Origin: an uncultured Clostridiaceae bacterium
GTDB lineage: Bacteria > Bacillota > Clostridia > Lachnospirales > Lachnospiraceae
Reading direction: 5' to 3'
DNA: 45,724 bases
Assembly: GCA_902477765.1 (NCBI GenBank)
Contig: CABSIM010000021.1
Span: forward strand, 1 to 45,724
In this document: in pieces, positions 24,725-33,129 of the stretch
Position numbering within the stretch: the stretch's first letter is position 1
Layout of the letters: each line of letters begins with the position of its first letter
Position numbers and translations under genes: made by a program
Notes under the pieces: model-generated
Told to the model about the DNA's origin: nothing
Seen by the model: the letters and a program-made list of their open reading frames with translations, nothing else
Databases searched by the model: none

Positions 24725-24993
24725 ACGGTTAAGGAAATATCGTTTCCTGCATAACTGCGTGCCGCACGCCGGAGGCACCGCAGCGGGAAAAATGTGCCGC
24801 CGGAACGGTCCGATGCAGGCAGAGGATCCTGTTCGGCAGATTTTTTCATTGGAAATACCCGAGGCGGCCGGAAGAAGCCGGAAGAGACAGAAAGAACCAG
24901 AAAGAACCAGACGGATGCACCCGTATGGAAGGGGATTTTCCGGGAGAGCAGCCGGTTTCCGGATACAAAATAAAAAATAATACAAAGAAATAC
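24725..24993. other. Gene-free interval before the peptide transporter operon
   Basis: No reading frame here has family features or a convincing ribosome binding site. The only structure noticed is a 10-base tandem repeat AGAAAGAACC (x2) near 24889-24908. The right end leads into the oppA-type promoter. Confidence 0.5.
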
Positions 24994-25022
24994 TTGAATT
25001 AATATACATGTTCGTGTATAAT
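24994..25022 (+). promoter_or_regulatory. Promoter of the peptide transporter operon, with dyad
   Basis: TTGAAT (24994-24999), 17-base spacer, TATAAT (25017-25022). The dyad TATACA / TGTATA (25003-25008, 25015-25020) fills the spacer and overlaps the -10, suggesting a repressor site. Confidence 0.75.
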
Positions 25023-25064
25023 ATGCGGTGTTTATTCAAATGAAAACATGAGGAGGCAAATATT

Positions 25065-26744
25065 ATGAAAAAGCAGATTCTTTCCGCAGTCCTTTCCGTT
25101 GCCATGTGCGCAGGGCTGCTTGCAGGCTGCAGCAGCGGAAATCAGACAGAAACCGATACAAAAACAGAAGCCGCTGCAGAAGGCGGAAGCAGTGAAGAGG
25201 CCGGTGAGCCGGTATCCATCACGGTCGGCGTGGGACAGCAGTTCACCACACTGGATCCGGGTCTTTCCACAGAGACAGTAAACCGCTATGCCATTGCTCA
25301 TATGTATGCAGGACTTTATAAGAAGCTGGAAGACGGAAGCGTGGTGCCGGATCTGGCAGACGGCGAGCCGGAGGTCAGCGAAGACGGACTTACCTATACC
25401 ATCAAACTGAAAGACGGAATCACATGGAGTGACGGAGAACCCATCACTGCCCATGATTTTGTATTTGCAGTCAACAGAAACCTGACATACGGTGCGGAAA
25501 ACGGATTTGTCACAGACAAACTGGTGCGCTACCTGGAAGGTGCCGATGAATATCTGGCTGATACGGAAGTGGATCTGGATACCTTCTCTTTTGCAGGTGT
25601 TGAGGCGCTGGATGATTCCACCGTGGTATATCATCTGAAAACTCCCTGCGCATTCTTTACAGGACTTCTTTCTTCCGCAGGTTTCCTGCCCCTTCGTTCC
25701 GATGTGGCTGAGGCAGGTTTCAGCGAGTGGTCCGTGGAACCGGGGTATCCGGTGACAGGCGCCTATGTGCTGGACTACTGCAACGAAAATGAAAAAGTTG
25801 TCATCACCAAAAATGAAAATTATTATGACGCGGAAAACGTGACGGTGGATGAGATCACGTTCCAGGTAATGCCGGATATGGATGCACAGGCAGCTGCATT
25901 CAAAACAGGTGATCTGGATGCCGCTCTTTCCATCAACGCTTCCATCGTGGCTACCTATGAAAACCAGAATGAACTCTGGAACCGTCCGCAGCAGTCGGTA
26001 TATTCCATTGATGTAAACTCCGGAGAAAACGGACCGGAAGCTCTGAAGGACGTGAATGTGCGCCGTGCACTGGCCATTTCCATCAACAGAGAAGAAATCG
26101 TAAAGGCCCTTAACGCAGGTGAGTTCTACAGCCCGCTGTACGGATATGTGCCTTACGGAATGAAAGGCGTGGAAAAAGACTTCAGAACAGAATCCGATGA
26201 GGTTCAGAAATTCCAGGAATATGATCCGGAAAAGGCCAAGGAGCTTCTGGCAGAGGCCGGATATGACGAGTCCAATCCTCTTACCCTGAAATACAAATAT
26301 TCCAACAACTCCATCCATGCAGATGTGGCTCAGATGCTGGAGCAGATGTGGAAGGCAGTGGGAATCAACGTGGAACTGGAAGTTGTGGAATCCGGTGTGT
26401 TCTATGATCAGATTGACCAGGGAGATTTTGATCTGGCACGGTATGCACTGATGTGCTCCAATGACCCGTCCGAGTTCCTGAATCAGTGGACACAGGCCAT
26501 GCAGCCGGTACCGGCCGTAGCCGACGATACATATGATCAGATGATGGTGGATGTGACCCAGATCGTGGACAGGGCAGAATATATGACAAAGCTCCATGAA
26601 ATCGAAAAATACCTGGTGGAGGATCAGGTTTATGTGATTCCGCTGTTTGATTTCAACGAGCCGGCACTGAAGAAAGAAAACCTGAAAGGCGTTTACATGG
26701 TACCCGGCGATGCACCCATCTATTCCTACGGATACTTTGAGTAA
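25065..26744 (+). CDS. Peptide ABC transporter substrate-binding lipoprotein
   Basis: A 559-aa OppA/DppA-type (SBP family 5) lipoprotein. The signal peptide ends in LLAGC with lipidated Cys22, followed by a Glu/Thr/Ser-rich tether to about residue 50. The binding domain shows the family blocks ITVGVGQQFTTLDPG, VPDLADGEPEVSEDGLTYTIKL, DVNVRRALAISINREEI and the C-terminal FNEPALKKENLKGV. It captures peptides outside the membrane for the permeases encoded downstream. Start ATG with GAGGAGG upstream. First gene of the operon behind a strong promoter; the S9 peptidase follows immediately. Confidence 0.93.
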   Translation: MKKQILSAVLSVAMCAGLLAGCSSGNQTETDTKTEAAAEGGSSEEAGEPVSITVGVGQQFTTLDPGLSTETVNRYAIAHMYAGLYKKLEDGSVVPDLADGEPEVSEDGLTYTIKLKDGITWSDGEPITAHDFVFAVNRNLTYGAENGFVTDKLVRYLEGADEYLADTEVDLDTFSFAGVEALDDSTVVYHLKTPCAFFTGLLSSAGFLPLRSDVAEAGFSEWSVEPGYPVTGAYVLDYCNENEKVVITKNENYYDAENVTVDEITFQVMPDMDAQAAAFKTGDLDAALSINASIVATYENQNELWNRPQQSVYSIDVNSGENGPEALKDVNVRRALAISINREEIVKALNAGEFYSPLYGYVPYGMKGVEKDFRTESDEVQKFQEYDPEKAKELLAEAGYDESNPLTLKYKYSNNSIHADVAQMLEQMWKAVGINVELEVVESGVFYDQIDQGDFDLARYALMCSNDPSEFLNQWTQAMQPVPAVADDTYDQMMVDVTQIVDRAEYMTKLHEIEKYLVEDQVYVIPLFDFNEPALKKENLKGVYMVPGDAPIYSYGYFE

Positions 26745-26761
26745 AGGATATTTCGAGTAAA
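26730..26761 (+). repeat. 16-bp tandem duplication over the binding-protein stop codon
   Basis: GGATACTTTGAGTAAA (26730-26745) and GGATATTTCGAGTAAA (26746-26761): two copies with two differences. The first encodes the terminal GYFE and TAA; the second repeats the same codons in frame after the stop. Confidence 0.7.
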
Positions 26762-26775
26762 GACAGGAGAAAAAC

Positions 26776-28737
26776 ATGCAGAAGCTGAAAATCGACGATC
26801 TGATGAACTACAAGTTTCTTTCCGGCGTGACGGTATCGCCCTCCGGAAAAAAGGCCGTGTTTCTGGTGAAACAGGCCGACAGGAAAAAGAACCGCTATGA
26901 TTCGTGGGTTTATATGGCAGATCTGCAGACAAAAGAAGTCAGGAAACTGACTTCTTTTGGCGCAGAAGCCCATTTGATGTTTGAGGACGAAAATACAGTG
27001 CTGTTTTCTTCGGAAAGGGTTCCGGAAGACAGGGCTGAAAAGAATGAAGAAAAAACCGTATTTTACCGCCTGTCCCTGCAGGGCGGAGAGGCGGAGCGGG
27101 CATTTGAGATCCCCTATTCCGTGGATGGAATCAGAAAGATTTCAGAAGGCCGCTATGCCTTTACCGCGGTGGTGGATCTGAACCGGCCGGAGAATGAGGA
27201 AGAGAGAGCGGAATATCAGGACTACCACATTCTGGAAGAACTGCCTTACTGGGAAAACGGAGCCTATTTCGTATCCCGTTTCCGCCGGTCCCTGTTTGTT
27301 TTTGAAGAAGGGAAAACAGGGGAGGACCGCGTGAAGAAAATGACCGCGGACCTGTTTGCGGTAAATGATTTCCGTATATCCGGAAACAGACTGGTTTATA
27401 CGGGTGCGTCCTATGATCAGCTTCTTCCGAAGACCTGCGGCCTTTTTTCCTGTGACCCGGACACCGGGAAAGAAACGGTGCTTGTGGATCAGGACCAGAT
27501 GTCCATCGGTATGTTCGGATGCGGGGAGGATATGGTATATTTTGCCGCAAGTACCATGGACCGGTACGGCAGCGGCCAGTATCCGGATCTTTATCTCTGG
27601 AAAAACGGATCCTGCGGACGCTGTGCGGAATTCGGCCATGCGGTAGGGGCGGCACCCACCGGTGACATCATGCTGGGCGGTGGTGAAAGATTTCTGGTTC
27701 TGGGAGACAGAGCCCTGTTTACAGCATGTGTGGGAACCACAGGCGAGATTTATGAGTGCAGCGCAGGACAGATAAAAAAAGCAGTTTCCTTTGACGGAAG
27801 CGTGGACTGCTTTGATGCCGCAGACGGCGGATTCCTGATGGTGGGACGGACACCGGGAAAACTGCAGGAACTTTATTACTATACGGAGAAAACAGGAGAA
27901 TACAGCCAGCTGTCGTTTCTGAATGAAGAAGTGCTCCGGGATAAATATGTGGGAGAACTCCGGTATGAAGGCTTTACAGACAGTGACGGTGTTGCCATCG
28001 ACGGATGGGTGATTTTTCCGAAAGACTATGATCCGGAAAAAACATACCCGGCCATCCTGGATATGCACGGAGGCCCCAGAGTTGCCTTCGGAAACACATT
28101 TTTCCATGAGATGCAGTGGCTGGCCAATGAGGGATATTTTGTATTTCTCTGCAACCCCAGAGGATCCGACGGAAGAGACAATGAATTCGCCGATCTCAGG
28201 GAGAAATACGGCACCGTGGATTTTAAGGATTTCATGGAATTTACGGATCATGTGCTGGAGCGGTATCCGGCCATTGACAGAAACCGGCTGGGAGTCACCG
28301 GAGGCAGCTACGGCGGCTACATGACCAACTGGATCATCGGCCATACGGACAGGTTTGCGGCCGCTGTAAGCCAGAGAAGCTTTTCCAACTGGCTTTCTGA
28401 CTTTGGATGCAGCGAGATCGGATTTTCCTTTGATGTCAACGAAAACGGAGGAAAAACTCCGTGGACGGCTCCGGAAGAGCTGTGGAAACGTTCTCCGGTT
28501 GCCTATGCGGACCGGGTCAAGACCCCGACGCTGTTCATTCATTCTTTAAAAGATTACAACTGTCCCCTTTCCGAAGGGATGCAGATGTTTGCGGCGTTAA
28601 AATATCATGGAGTTCCTTCCAGGGCATTCCTGTTTGAAGGTGAGAACCATGAACTGTCCAGAAGCGGAAAACCGGTTCACAGGGTCAGAAGACTGAAAGA
28701 GATGAAGGACTGGTTCGACCGGTATCTGTGCAGCTGA
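26776..28737 (+). CDS. S9 family prolyl oligopeptidase-type peptidase
   Basis: A 653-aa serine peptidase with no signal peptide, hence cytoplasmic. The N-terminal ~380 residues form the beta-propeller gating domain (FLSGVTVSPSGKKAVF opening blade); the C-terminal alpha/beta hydrolase domain holds GGSYGGY with Ser511, Asp593 in HSLKDYNCP and His625 in GENHELS, a complete triad. Members of S9C/S9A cleave short oligopeptides or acyl-peptides. It lies between the peptide-binding protein and the permeases of one operon, so it most probably degrades imported peptides (inference from context). Start ATG 26776 with GGAGAAAA upstream. Confidence 0.92.
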   Translation: MQKLKIDDLMNYKFLSGVTVSPSGKKAVFLVKQADRKKNRYDSWVYMADLQTKEVRKLTSFGAEAHLMFEDENTVLFSSERVPEDRAEKNEEKTVFYRLSLQGGEAERAFEIPYSVDGIRKISEGRYAFTAVVDLNRPENEEERAEYQDYHILEELPYWENGAYFVSRFRRSLFVFEEGKTGEDRVKKMTADLFAVNDFRISGNRLVYTGASYDQLLPKTCGLFSCDPDTGKETVLVDQDQMSIGMFGCGEDMVYFAASTMDRYGSGQYPDLYLWKNGSCGRCAEFGHAVGAAPTGDIMLGGGERFLVLGDRALFTACVGTTGEIYECSAGQIKKAVSFDGSVDCFDAADGGFLMVGRTPGKLQELYYYTEKTGEYSQLSFLNEEVLRDKYVGELRYEGFTDSDGVAIDGWVIFPKDYDPEKTYPAILDMHGGPRVAFGNTFFHEMQWLANEGYFVFLCNPRGSDGRDNEFADLREKYGTVDFKDFMEFTDHVLERYPAIDRNRLGVTGGSYGGYMTNWIIGHTDRFAAAVSQRSFSNWLSDFGCSEIGFSFDVNENGGKTPWTAPEELWKRSPVAYADRVKTPTLFIHSLKDYNCPLSEGMQMFAALKYHGVPSRAFLFEGENHELSRSGKPVHRVRRLKEMKDWFDRYLCS

Positions 28738-28764
28738 GACTGCCAATGAAGGAGAGGTCAGAGG

Positions 28765-29688
28765 ATGATCAAATATATTATCAAAAGACTGGCGGTGGGC
28801 ATCGTAACGCTGTACCTGCTGGCGACCATCACATTTTTCCTCATGCATATCATTCCGGGTTCCCCCTTTGCGGGGGACACGGTCAAACTGCCTGCCAAGG
28901 TGGTGGAAAAGCTGTATGAAAAATACGGCCTGGACCGTCCGGTATCAGAACAGTACGTGGTATACATGAAGAACCTGCTTCACGGAGATTTCGGTGTCTC
29001 CATTTACAGAAAAGGAAAAAGCATTGAGAAGATCATTGAAAGCGGTCTGCCCTATACCATGCGCCTGGGAGCCGTCAGTTTCTGCTTTGCCATGGTCATG
29101 GGAATTTTCATGGGAACCGTGGCAGCCTTTACAAAGCGCAAATGGCTGTCCAACCTGGTGGTGTTTCTGGCCACCATCGGCGTCAGCATGCCGGGCTTCC
29201 TGCTTTCCGTTCTTCTGATGCTGCTGTTCGGCGTGGTGCTGCAGTGGCTGCCCTTTGTGGGGCTCAGTTCCCCTCTTCATTACATACTGCCGGCGGCAGG
29301 AATTGCCTTTTACCCCATTTCCATGATCGCCCGTCTGGTTCGTTCCAGCCTGCGTGAGGTCATGCGTCAGGACTACATGGTACTGGCAAAATCCAAGGGA
29401 ACTCCGGAAAAACTGGTGATCTGGCGTCACGGCCTGAAAAATGCCATGCTTCCGGTCATCACCTATGCAGGTCCCCTGATTGCCACCATGCTGACAGGAA
29501 GCTTCGTCATTGAGAGTCTGTACTCCATTCCCGGCATCGGTGCGGAATTCGTCACCAGCATCACCAACAGGGACTACACGATGATCATGGCGCTGACGAT
29601 CCTTTACGGGGCTTTTATTATCATTGCAAACATTATTACGGATATTCTGAACGCGTTCATCGATCCGCGGATCAAGCTGGGAAAATAG
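28765..29688 (+). CDS. Peptide ABC transporter permease (OppB/DppB type)
   Basis: A 307-aa membrane protein with an N-terminal TM (GIVTLYLLATITFFLMH), a periplasm-side loop and five further TMs. The inner-membrane component signature is the EAA loop REVMRQDYMVLAKSKGTP, followed by the typical ...VIESLYSIPGIG block. It pairs with the next gene to form the translocation pore. Start ATG 28765 with AAGGAGAGG; 27 bases after the peptidase stop. Confidence 0.93.
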   Translation: MIKYIIKRLAVGIVTLYLLATITFFLMHIIPGSPFAGDTVKLPAKVVEKLYEKYGLDRPVSEQYVVYMKNLLHGDFGVSIYRKGKSIEKIIESGLPYTMRLGAVSFCFAMVMGIFMGTVAAFTKRKWLSNLVVFLATIGVSMPGFLLSVLLMLLFGVVLQWLPFVGLSSPLHYILPAAGIAFYPISMIARLVRSSLREVMRQDYMVLAKSKGTPEKLVIWRHGLKNAMLPVITYAGPLIATMLTGSFVIESLYSIPGIGAEFVTSITNRDYTMIMALTILYGAFIIIANIITDILNAFIDPRIKLGK

Positions 29689-29701
29689 GAGGCATGACCA
29701 T

Positions 29702-30628
29702 ATGACGGATACAGAAAAAATGCTGGACGATTCTCTGTTTGAGAAACTGGAGGACAGCGAAAAAAATACAGAATTTATCGCCATGGAGAGCAAAACCTAT
29801 TTTCAGGATGCCTGGGCCTGCTTCAAAAAGAACCGACTGGCTCTGGCGGGACTGATTTTCCTGGCGGTCATGATTGTGCTGGCCATTGTGGTGCCGGCGG
29901 TTTCTCCCTATACGTATGATGCGCAGGATCTGGATGTGCGCAATGCCATGCCGTCCCTGGCCCATCCGCTGGGCACCGACAAGCTGGGCCGTGATATTCT
30001 GGTGCGTCTGATGTTCGGCGCCAGAATCAGTCTGGCAGTGGGCTTTGTGGCTGCATTCCTGAATCTGATCATCGGCGTGGTCTACGGAGGGATTGCAGGA
30101 TACGCAGGCGGCAAGGTGGACATGGTCATGATGCGGATCGTGGACTGCATTTATTCCATTCCTTCCATGCTGTACGTGATCCTGATCATGATGGTGTTCG
30201 GTTCCAACATCGGTTCCGTGCTTCTGGGGATCTGTATTTCTTCCTGGATCGGCATGGCCAGACAGGTAAGAACCCAGGTGCAGACACTGAAGCAGCAGGA
30301 ATTTGCCCTGGCCGCCTATGTGGTGGGGGCCAGCAGGACCAGAATCCTGTTCAAACATCTGATTGTCAACTGCATGGGTCCCATTATCGTGTCCACGACC
30401 CTGATGGTTCCGGATGCGATCTTCACGGAATCTTTCCTGGCTTTCATCGGCATCGGCATCTCTCTTCCCCAGGCCAGCTGGGGAACCCTTGCCAGCGAGG
30501 CCAGATCCGTGATCCAGAGTTATCCCCTTCAGATCGTATGGCCGGTGGCTGCCATCTGTCTGACCGTTCTGTCTTTAAACTTTATCGGTGACGGCGTCGG
30601 CGAGGCACTGGATCCGAAGAACCGCTAG
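29702..30628 (+). CDS. Peptide ABC transporter permease (OppC/DppC type)
   Basis: A 308-aa permease. A hydrophilic N-terminal tail (~40 residues) leads to a TM segment after FKKNRLALAGL, then the HPLGTDKLGRDILVR signature of the DppC/OppC branch, five more TMs and an EAA loop around LAAYVVGASRTRILFKH. It heterodimerises with the preceding permease. It starts 13 bases after that gene with AGGAGG. Confidence 0.93.
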   Translation: MTDTEKMLDDSLFEKLEDSEKNTEFIAMESKTYFQDAWACFKKNRLALAGLIFLAVMIVLAIVVPAVSPYTYDAQDLDVRNAMPSLAHPLGTDKLGRDILVRLMFGARISLAVGFVAAFLNLIIGVVYGGIAGYAGGKVDMVMMRIVDCIYSIPSMLYVILIMMVFGSNIGSVLLGICISSWIGMARQVRTQVQTLKQQEFALAAYVVGASRTRILFKHLIVNCMGPIIVSTTLMVPDAIFTESFLAFIGIGISLPQASWGTLASEARSVIQSYPLQIVWPVAAICLTVLSLNFIGDGVGEALDPKNR

Positions 30629-30638
30629 GAGGTGCGAG

Positions 30639-31646
30639 ATGGCATTGCTGGAAGTAAAAAACTTGAATGTGGATTTTGAAACGGACCAGGGCATTGTCCA
30701 TGCGGTCCGCGACATCTCGTTTTCCGTGGGAGAATCGGAAGCCGTGGGAATCGTCGGAGAGTCCGGCAGCGGAAAGAGCGTTACCATGTACTCTGTCATG
30801 GGGCTGCTGGCAAGGAACGGTTCCATTACCGGAGGAAGCGTAAAATTCCAGGGGAATGAGATTACGGAACAGGCATTCTCCGGTCATAAGGCTTATGAGG
30901 CCTATATGAATAAAATCCGGGGAAATGAAATGTCCATGATCTTTCAGGATCCCATGACATTCCTGAACCCGGTGGTAAAGATCGGAAAGCAGATCACGGA
31001 AGTGATCCGGAATCATAACAAAGTCAGTGAAAGCGAAGCCCGCGCCCGTGCCGTGGAGCTTATGGGGCAGGTGGGAATCCCCTCTCCGGAAAAACGGATG
31101 AATCAGTACCCTCATGAGTTTTCCGGCGGCATGCGCCAGAGAATTATCATTGCCATTGCCCTGGCGTGCAACCCGAAGCTGATCATTGCGGATGAGCCCA
31201 CCACGGCCCTGGATGTGACCATCCAGGCACAGGTGCTGGATCTCATCAAGGAGATGAAAACAAAACTGGAGTCTTCGGTGATCATGATTACCCACGATCT
31301 GGGCGTGGTGGCCAGTCTCTGCGACCGGATCCTGATCATGTACGGAGGGAAGATTGTGGAGGAAGGCAGCGACCGGGAGATCTTTTACGAGCCGAAACAT
31401 CCGTATACCATGGGTCTGCTGCGCTGTGTCCACAACCCGGAGAAAAAGGAACGGCTGCAGCCCATTGCCGGCTCACCGCCGGATCTTTTAAAGCCGCCGG
31501 CCGGCTGTCCGTTTGTGGACCGGTGTCCGGAGGCCATGAAAATCTGCAAGCTCCAGATGCCTCCGGTGACGGAATATTCCGAAACGCACCGGTGCGCCTG
31601 CTGGCTGGAAGAAGCAGAAAAAAGAAAGGGGAAGCAGCATGGCTGA
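30639..31646 (+). CDS. Peptide ABC transporter ATP-binding protein (OppD/DppD type)
   Basis: A 335-aa ATPase. Walker A GESGSGKS, Q-loop FQDPMTFLNP, signature FSGGMRQR and Walker B LIIADEPTTALD are all present, then the H-loop MITHDLG. The C-terminal oligopeptide/dipeptide extension carries CPFVDRCPEAMKIC, a cysteine pattern that binds a 4Fe-4S cluster in some OppD proteins. ATG 30639 follows AGGAGGTG directly at the oppC-type stop; the frame is open further upstream but overlaps the permease. Eight-base overlap with the next gene indicates coupling. Confidence 0.94.
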   Translation: MALLEVKNLNVDFETDQGIVHAVRDISFSVGESEAVGIVGESGSGKSVTMYSVMGLLARNGSITGGSVKFQGNEITEQAFSGHKAYEAYMNKIRGNEMSMIFQDPMTFLNPVVKIGKQITEVIRNHNKVSESEARARAVELMGQVGIPSPEKRMNQYPHEFSGGMRQRIIIAIALACNPKLIIADEPTTALDVTIQAQVLDLIKEMKTKLESSVIMITHDLGVVASLCDRILIMYGGKIVEEGSDREIFYEPKHPYTMGLLRCVHNPEKKERLQPIAGSPPDLLKPPAGCPFVDRCPEAMKICKLQMPPVTEYSETHRCACWLEEAEKRKGKQHG

Positions 31647-32655
31647 GAAAGAACAGATGCAGGAAAACGGAAGCAGTCCGCTGCTTTCCGTAGAACACCT
31701 GAAAACATATTTTGATGTGACCAAGGGGATTTTTTCAAAAAGACAGGTGGTAAAAGCCGTGGATGACGTGAGCTTCTCCGTGGGAGAAGGCGAAACCTTC
31801 GGCCTGGTGGGAGAATCCGGATGCGGAAAATCCACCCTGGGCAGAACCCTGGTAAAGATTTATCCGGCCACATCGGGAAAAATCCTGTACAGAGGAAAAA
31901 ATATCGCTTCTCTGGGAAAATCCGAGGAAAAGGAATTCCGCCGGGAGGTTCAGATGATCTTTCAGGATCCCTATGCCTCACTGAATCCCAGAATGACGGT
32001 GGGAGAGATCATCAAGGAACCCATGGAGATTCACGGAATCCTGAATTCCGCATCCGAACGGGAGGAGCGGGCGGCAGAACTTCTGAAAACCGTGGGACTG
32101 AAACCGGACCATATCCGCAGATATCCCCATGAATTTTCCGGCGGTCAGAGACAGAGGATTTCCATTGCCAGGACACTTTCCCTGAATCCAAGATTCATTA
32201 TCTGCGATGAACCCATTTCGGCGCTGGATGTGTCCATCCAGGCCCAGATCATCAATCTTCTGCAGGAAATTCAGGCGGAAATGGGAATTTCCTACCTGTT
32301 TGTGGCCCACGATCTCAGTATGGTAAATTATATTTCCCACCGGATCGGGGTCATGTATCTGGGGCATCTGGTGGAAGTCGGTGAAGCCGATGAACTGTAC
32401 GGAAATCCGCTGCATCCCTATACCAGGGCACTGCTGTCGGCCGTTCCCATTCCGGATCCGGATACTGCAAAGAAAAGACAGAGAATCCGCCTGGAAGGAG
32501 AACTTCCCACCCCCATCAATCCGCCGGCGGGCTGTCCGTTCAGAGGACGCTGCCCTCTGGCCACGGACCAGTGCCGGGAGGCGCTTCCGCCGATGGAAGA
32601 TCACGGCGGTCACATGGTGGCCTGCTGGCATGCGGGAACACAGAAAAATATATAA
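31639..32655 (+). CDS. Peptide ABC transporter ATP-binding protein (OppF/DppF type)
   Basis: A 338-aa ATPase with Walker A GESGCGKS, Q-loop FQDPYASLNP, signature FSGGQRQR and Walker B IICDEPISALD, then the H-loop VAHDLS. Its C-terminal extension contains CPFRGRCPLATDQC. It partners the preceding ATPase in powering uptake. It is the last gene of the operon, followed by a terminator at 32713. Confidence 0.94.
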   Translation: MAEKEQMQENGSSPLLSVEHLKTYFDVTKGIFSKRQVVKAVDDVSFSVGEGETFGLVGESGCGKSTLGRTLVKIYPATSGKILYRGKNIASLGKSEEKEFRREVQMIFQDPYASLNPRMTVGEIIKEPMEIHGILNSASEREERAAELLKTVGLKPDHIRRYPHEFSGGQRQRISIARTLSLNPRFIICDEPISALDVSIQAQIINLLQEIQAEMGISYLFVAHDLSMVNYISHRIGVMYLGHLVEVGEADELYGNPLHPYTRALLSAVPIPDPDTAKKRQRIRLEGELPTPINPPAGCPFRGRCPLATDQCREALPPMEDHGGHMVACWHAGTQKNI

Positions 32656-32712
32656 GTGCCGCGGAATGATCCGCAGCCGGAAGCGGAACCCTGTTTTCCG
32701 CCGCATATGCAG

Positions 32713-32757
32713 ATCCGGAGGCCGTTCTGGAATTCCAGAACAGGTCTCCGGATTTTC
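32713..32757 (+). terminator. Rho-independent terminator of the peptide transporter operon
   Basis: Two stacked stems, ATCCGGAG / CTCCGGAT outside and GTTCTGG / CCAGAAC inside with an AATT loop, ending in TTTT. Confidence 0.8.
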
Positions 32758-32909
32758 TGCGTGTTTACGGCTCCGGCCATGTCCGGACCGGGACCCGGGC
32801 AGAGAACCTGAAACGGGGAATGTGCGGGCGGAAAAAACAGAAAAAAAGAGCTGATGCAAAGTTCAGGTAAACAACAGGAAAAAATCTTCTTAAAAAATTC
32901 AGGAAGCGG

Positions 32910-32938
32910 TTGCCATTTGGACAAAATTTACTTATAAT
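32910..32938 (+). promoter_or_regulatory. Promoter of mgtE leader
   Basis: TTGCCA (32910-32915), 17-base spacer, TATAAT (32933-32938). The expected start near 32945 leaves a 185-nt untranslated leader before mgtE. Confidence 0.75.
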
Positions 32939-32944
32939 GTGGAG

Positions 32945-33129
32945 TAGACCTCAGAAGGAAAGGATGTGAACACATAATGGAAGGTCGAAGTCGTAAGATG
33001 GAGGCAGATGCCCACCCTGAACCTGTGGCAATAGACATAATGGGCTGCCGTTATGTGTATTGCCGTTTCTGATGGGATTGTTTTGCCTCCATACCTGAAA
33101 AAACTGAATAGGAATGGAGGAAAATTGAA
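32945..33129 (+). ncRNA. Structured mgtE leader, candidate riboswitch of unknown class
   Basis: The leader holds helices that exclude one another. Local: GACCT/AGGTC (32947-32951, 32982-32986) and ATGTG/CACAT (32964-32968, 32971-32975). Long-range: 32970-32980 with 33048-33058, 11 bp with one wobble, next to GGCA/TGCC (33003-33006, 33046-33049) and GCCCA/TGGGC (33010-33014, 33041-33045). Expression platform: CCTCCAT at 33086-33092 pairs either with ATGGAGG at 32998-33004 (9 bp as ATGGAGGCA/TGCCTCCAT) or with the mgtE Shine-Dalgarno ATGGAGG at 33114-33120. Folding of the long-range core takes GGCA away from the first option and would free CCTCCAT to hide the ribosome site, turning mgtE off. 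Control by Mg2+ is inferred from the gene. I found none of the conserved M-box blocks. Confidence 0.6.

Noticed and set aside
32945..33129. M-box (ykoK) or yybP-ykoY riboswitch call for the mgtE leader
   Set aside because: I looked for the conserved blocks of both classes. Only GGAGTAG at 32941-32947 recalls the yybP 5' block, and it lies at or before the predicted start without the matching 3' block.
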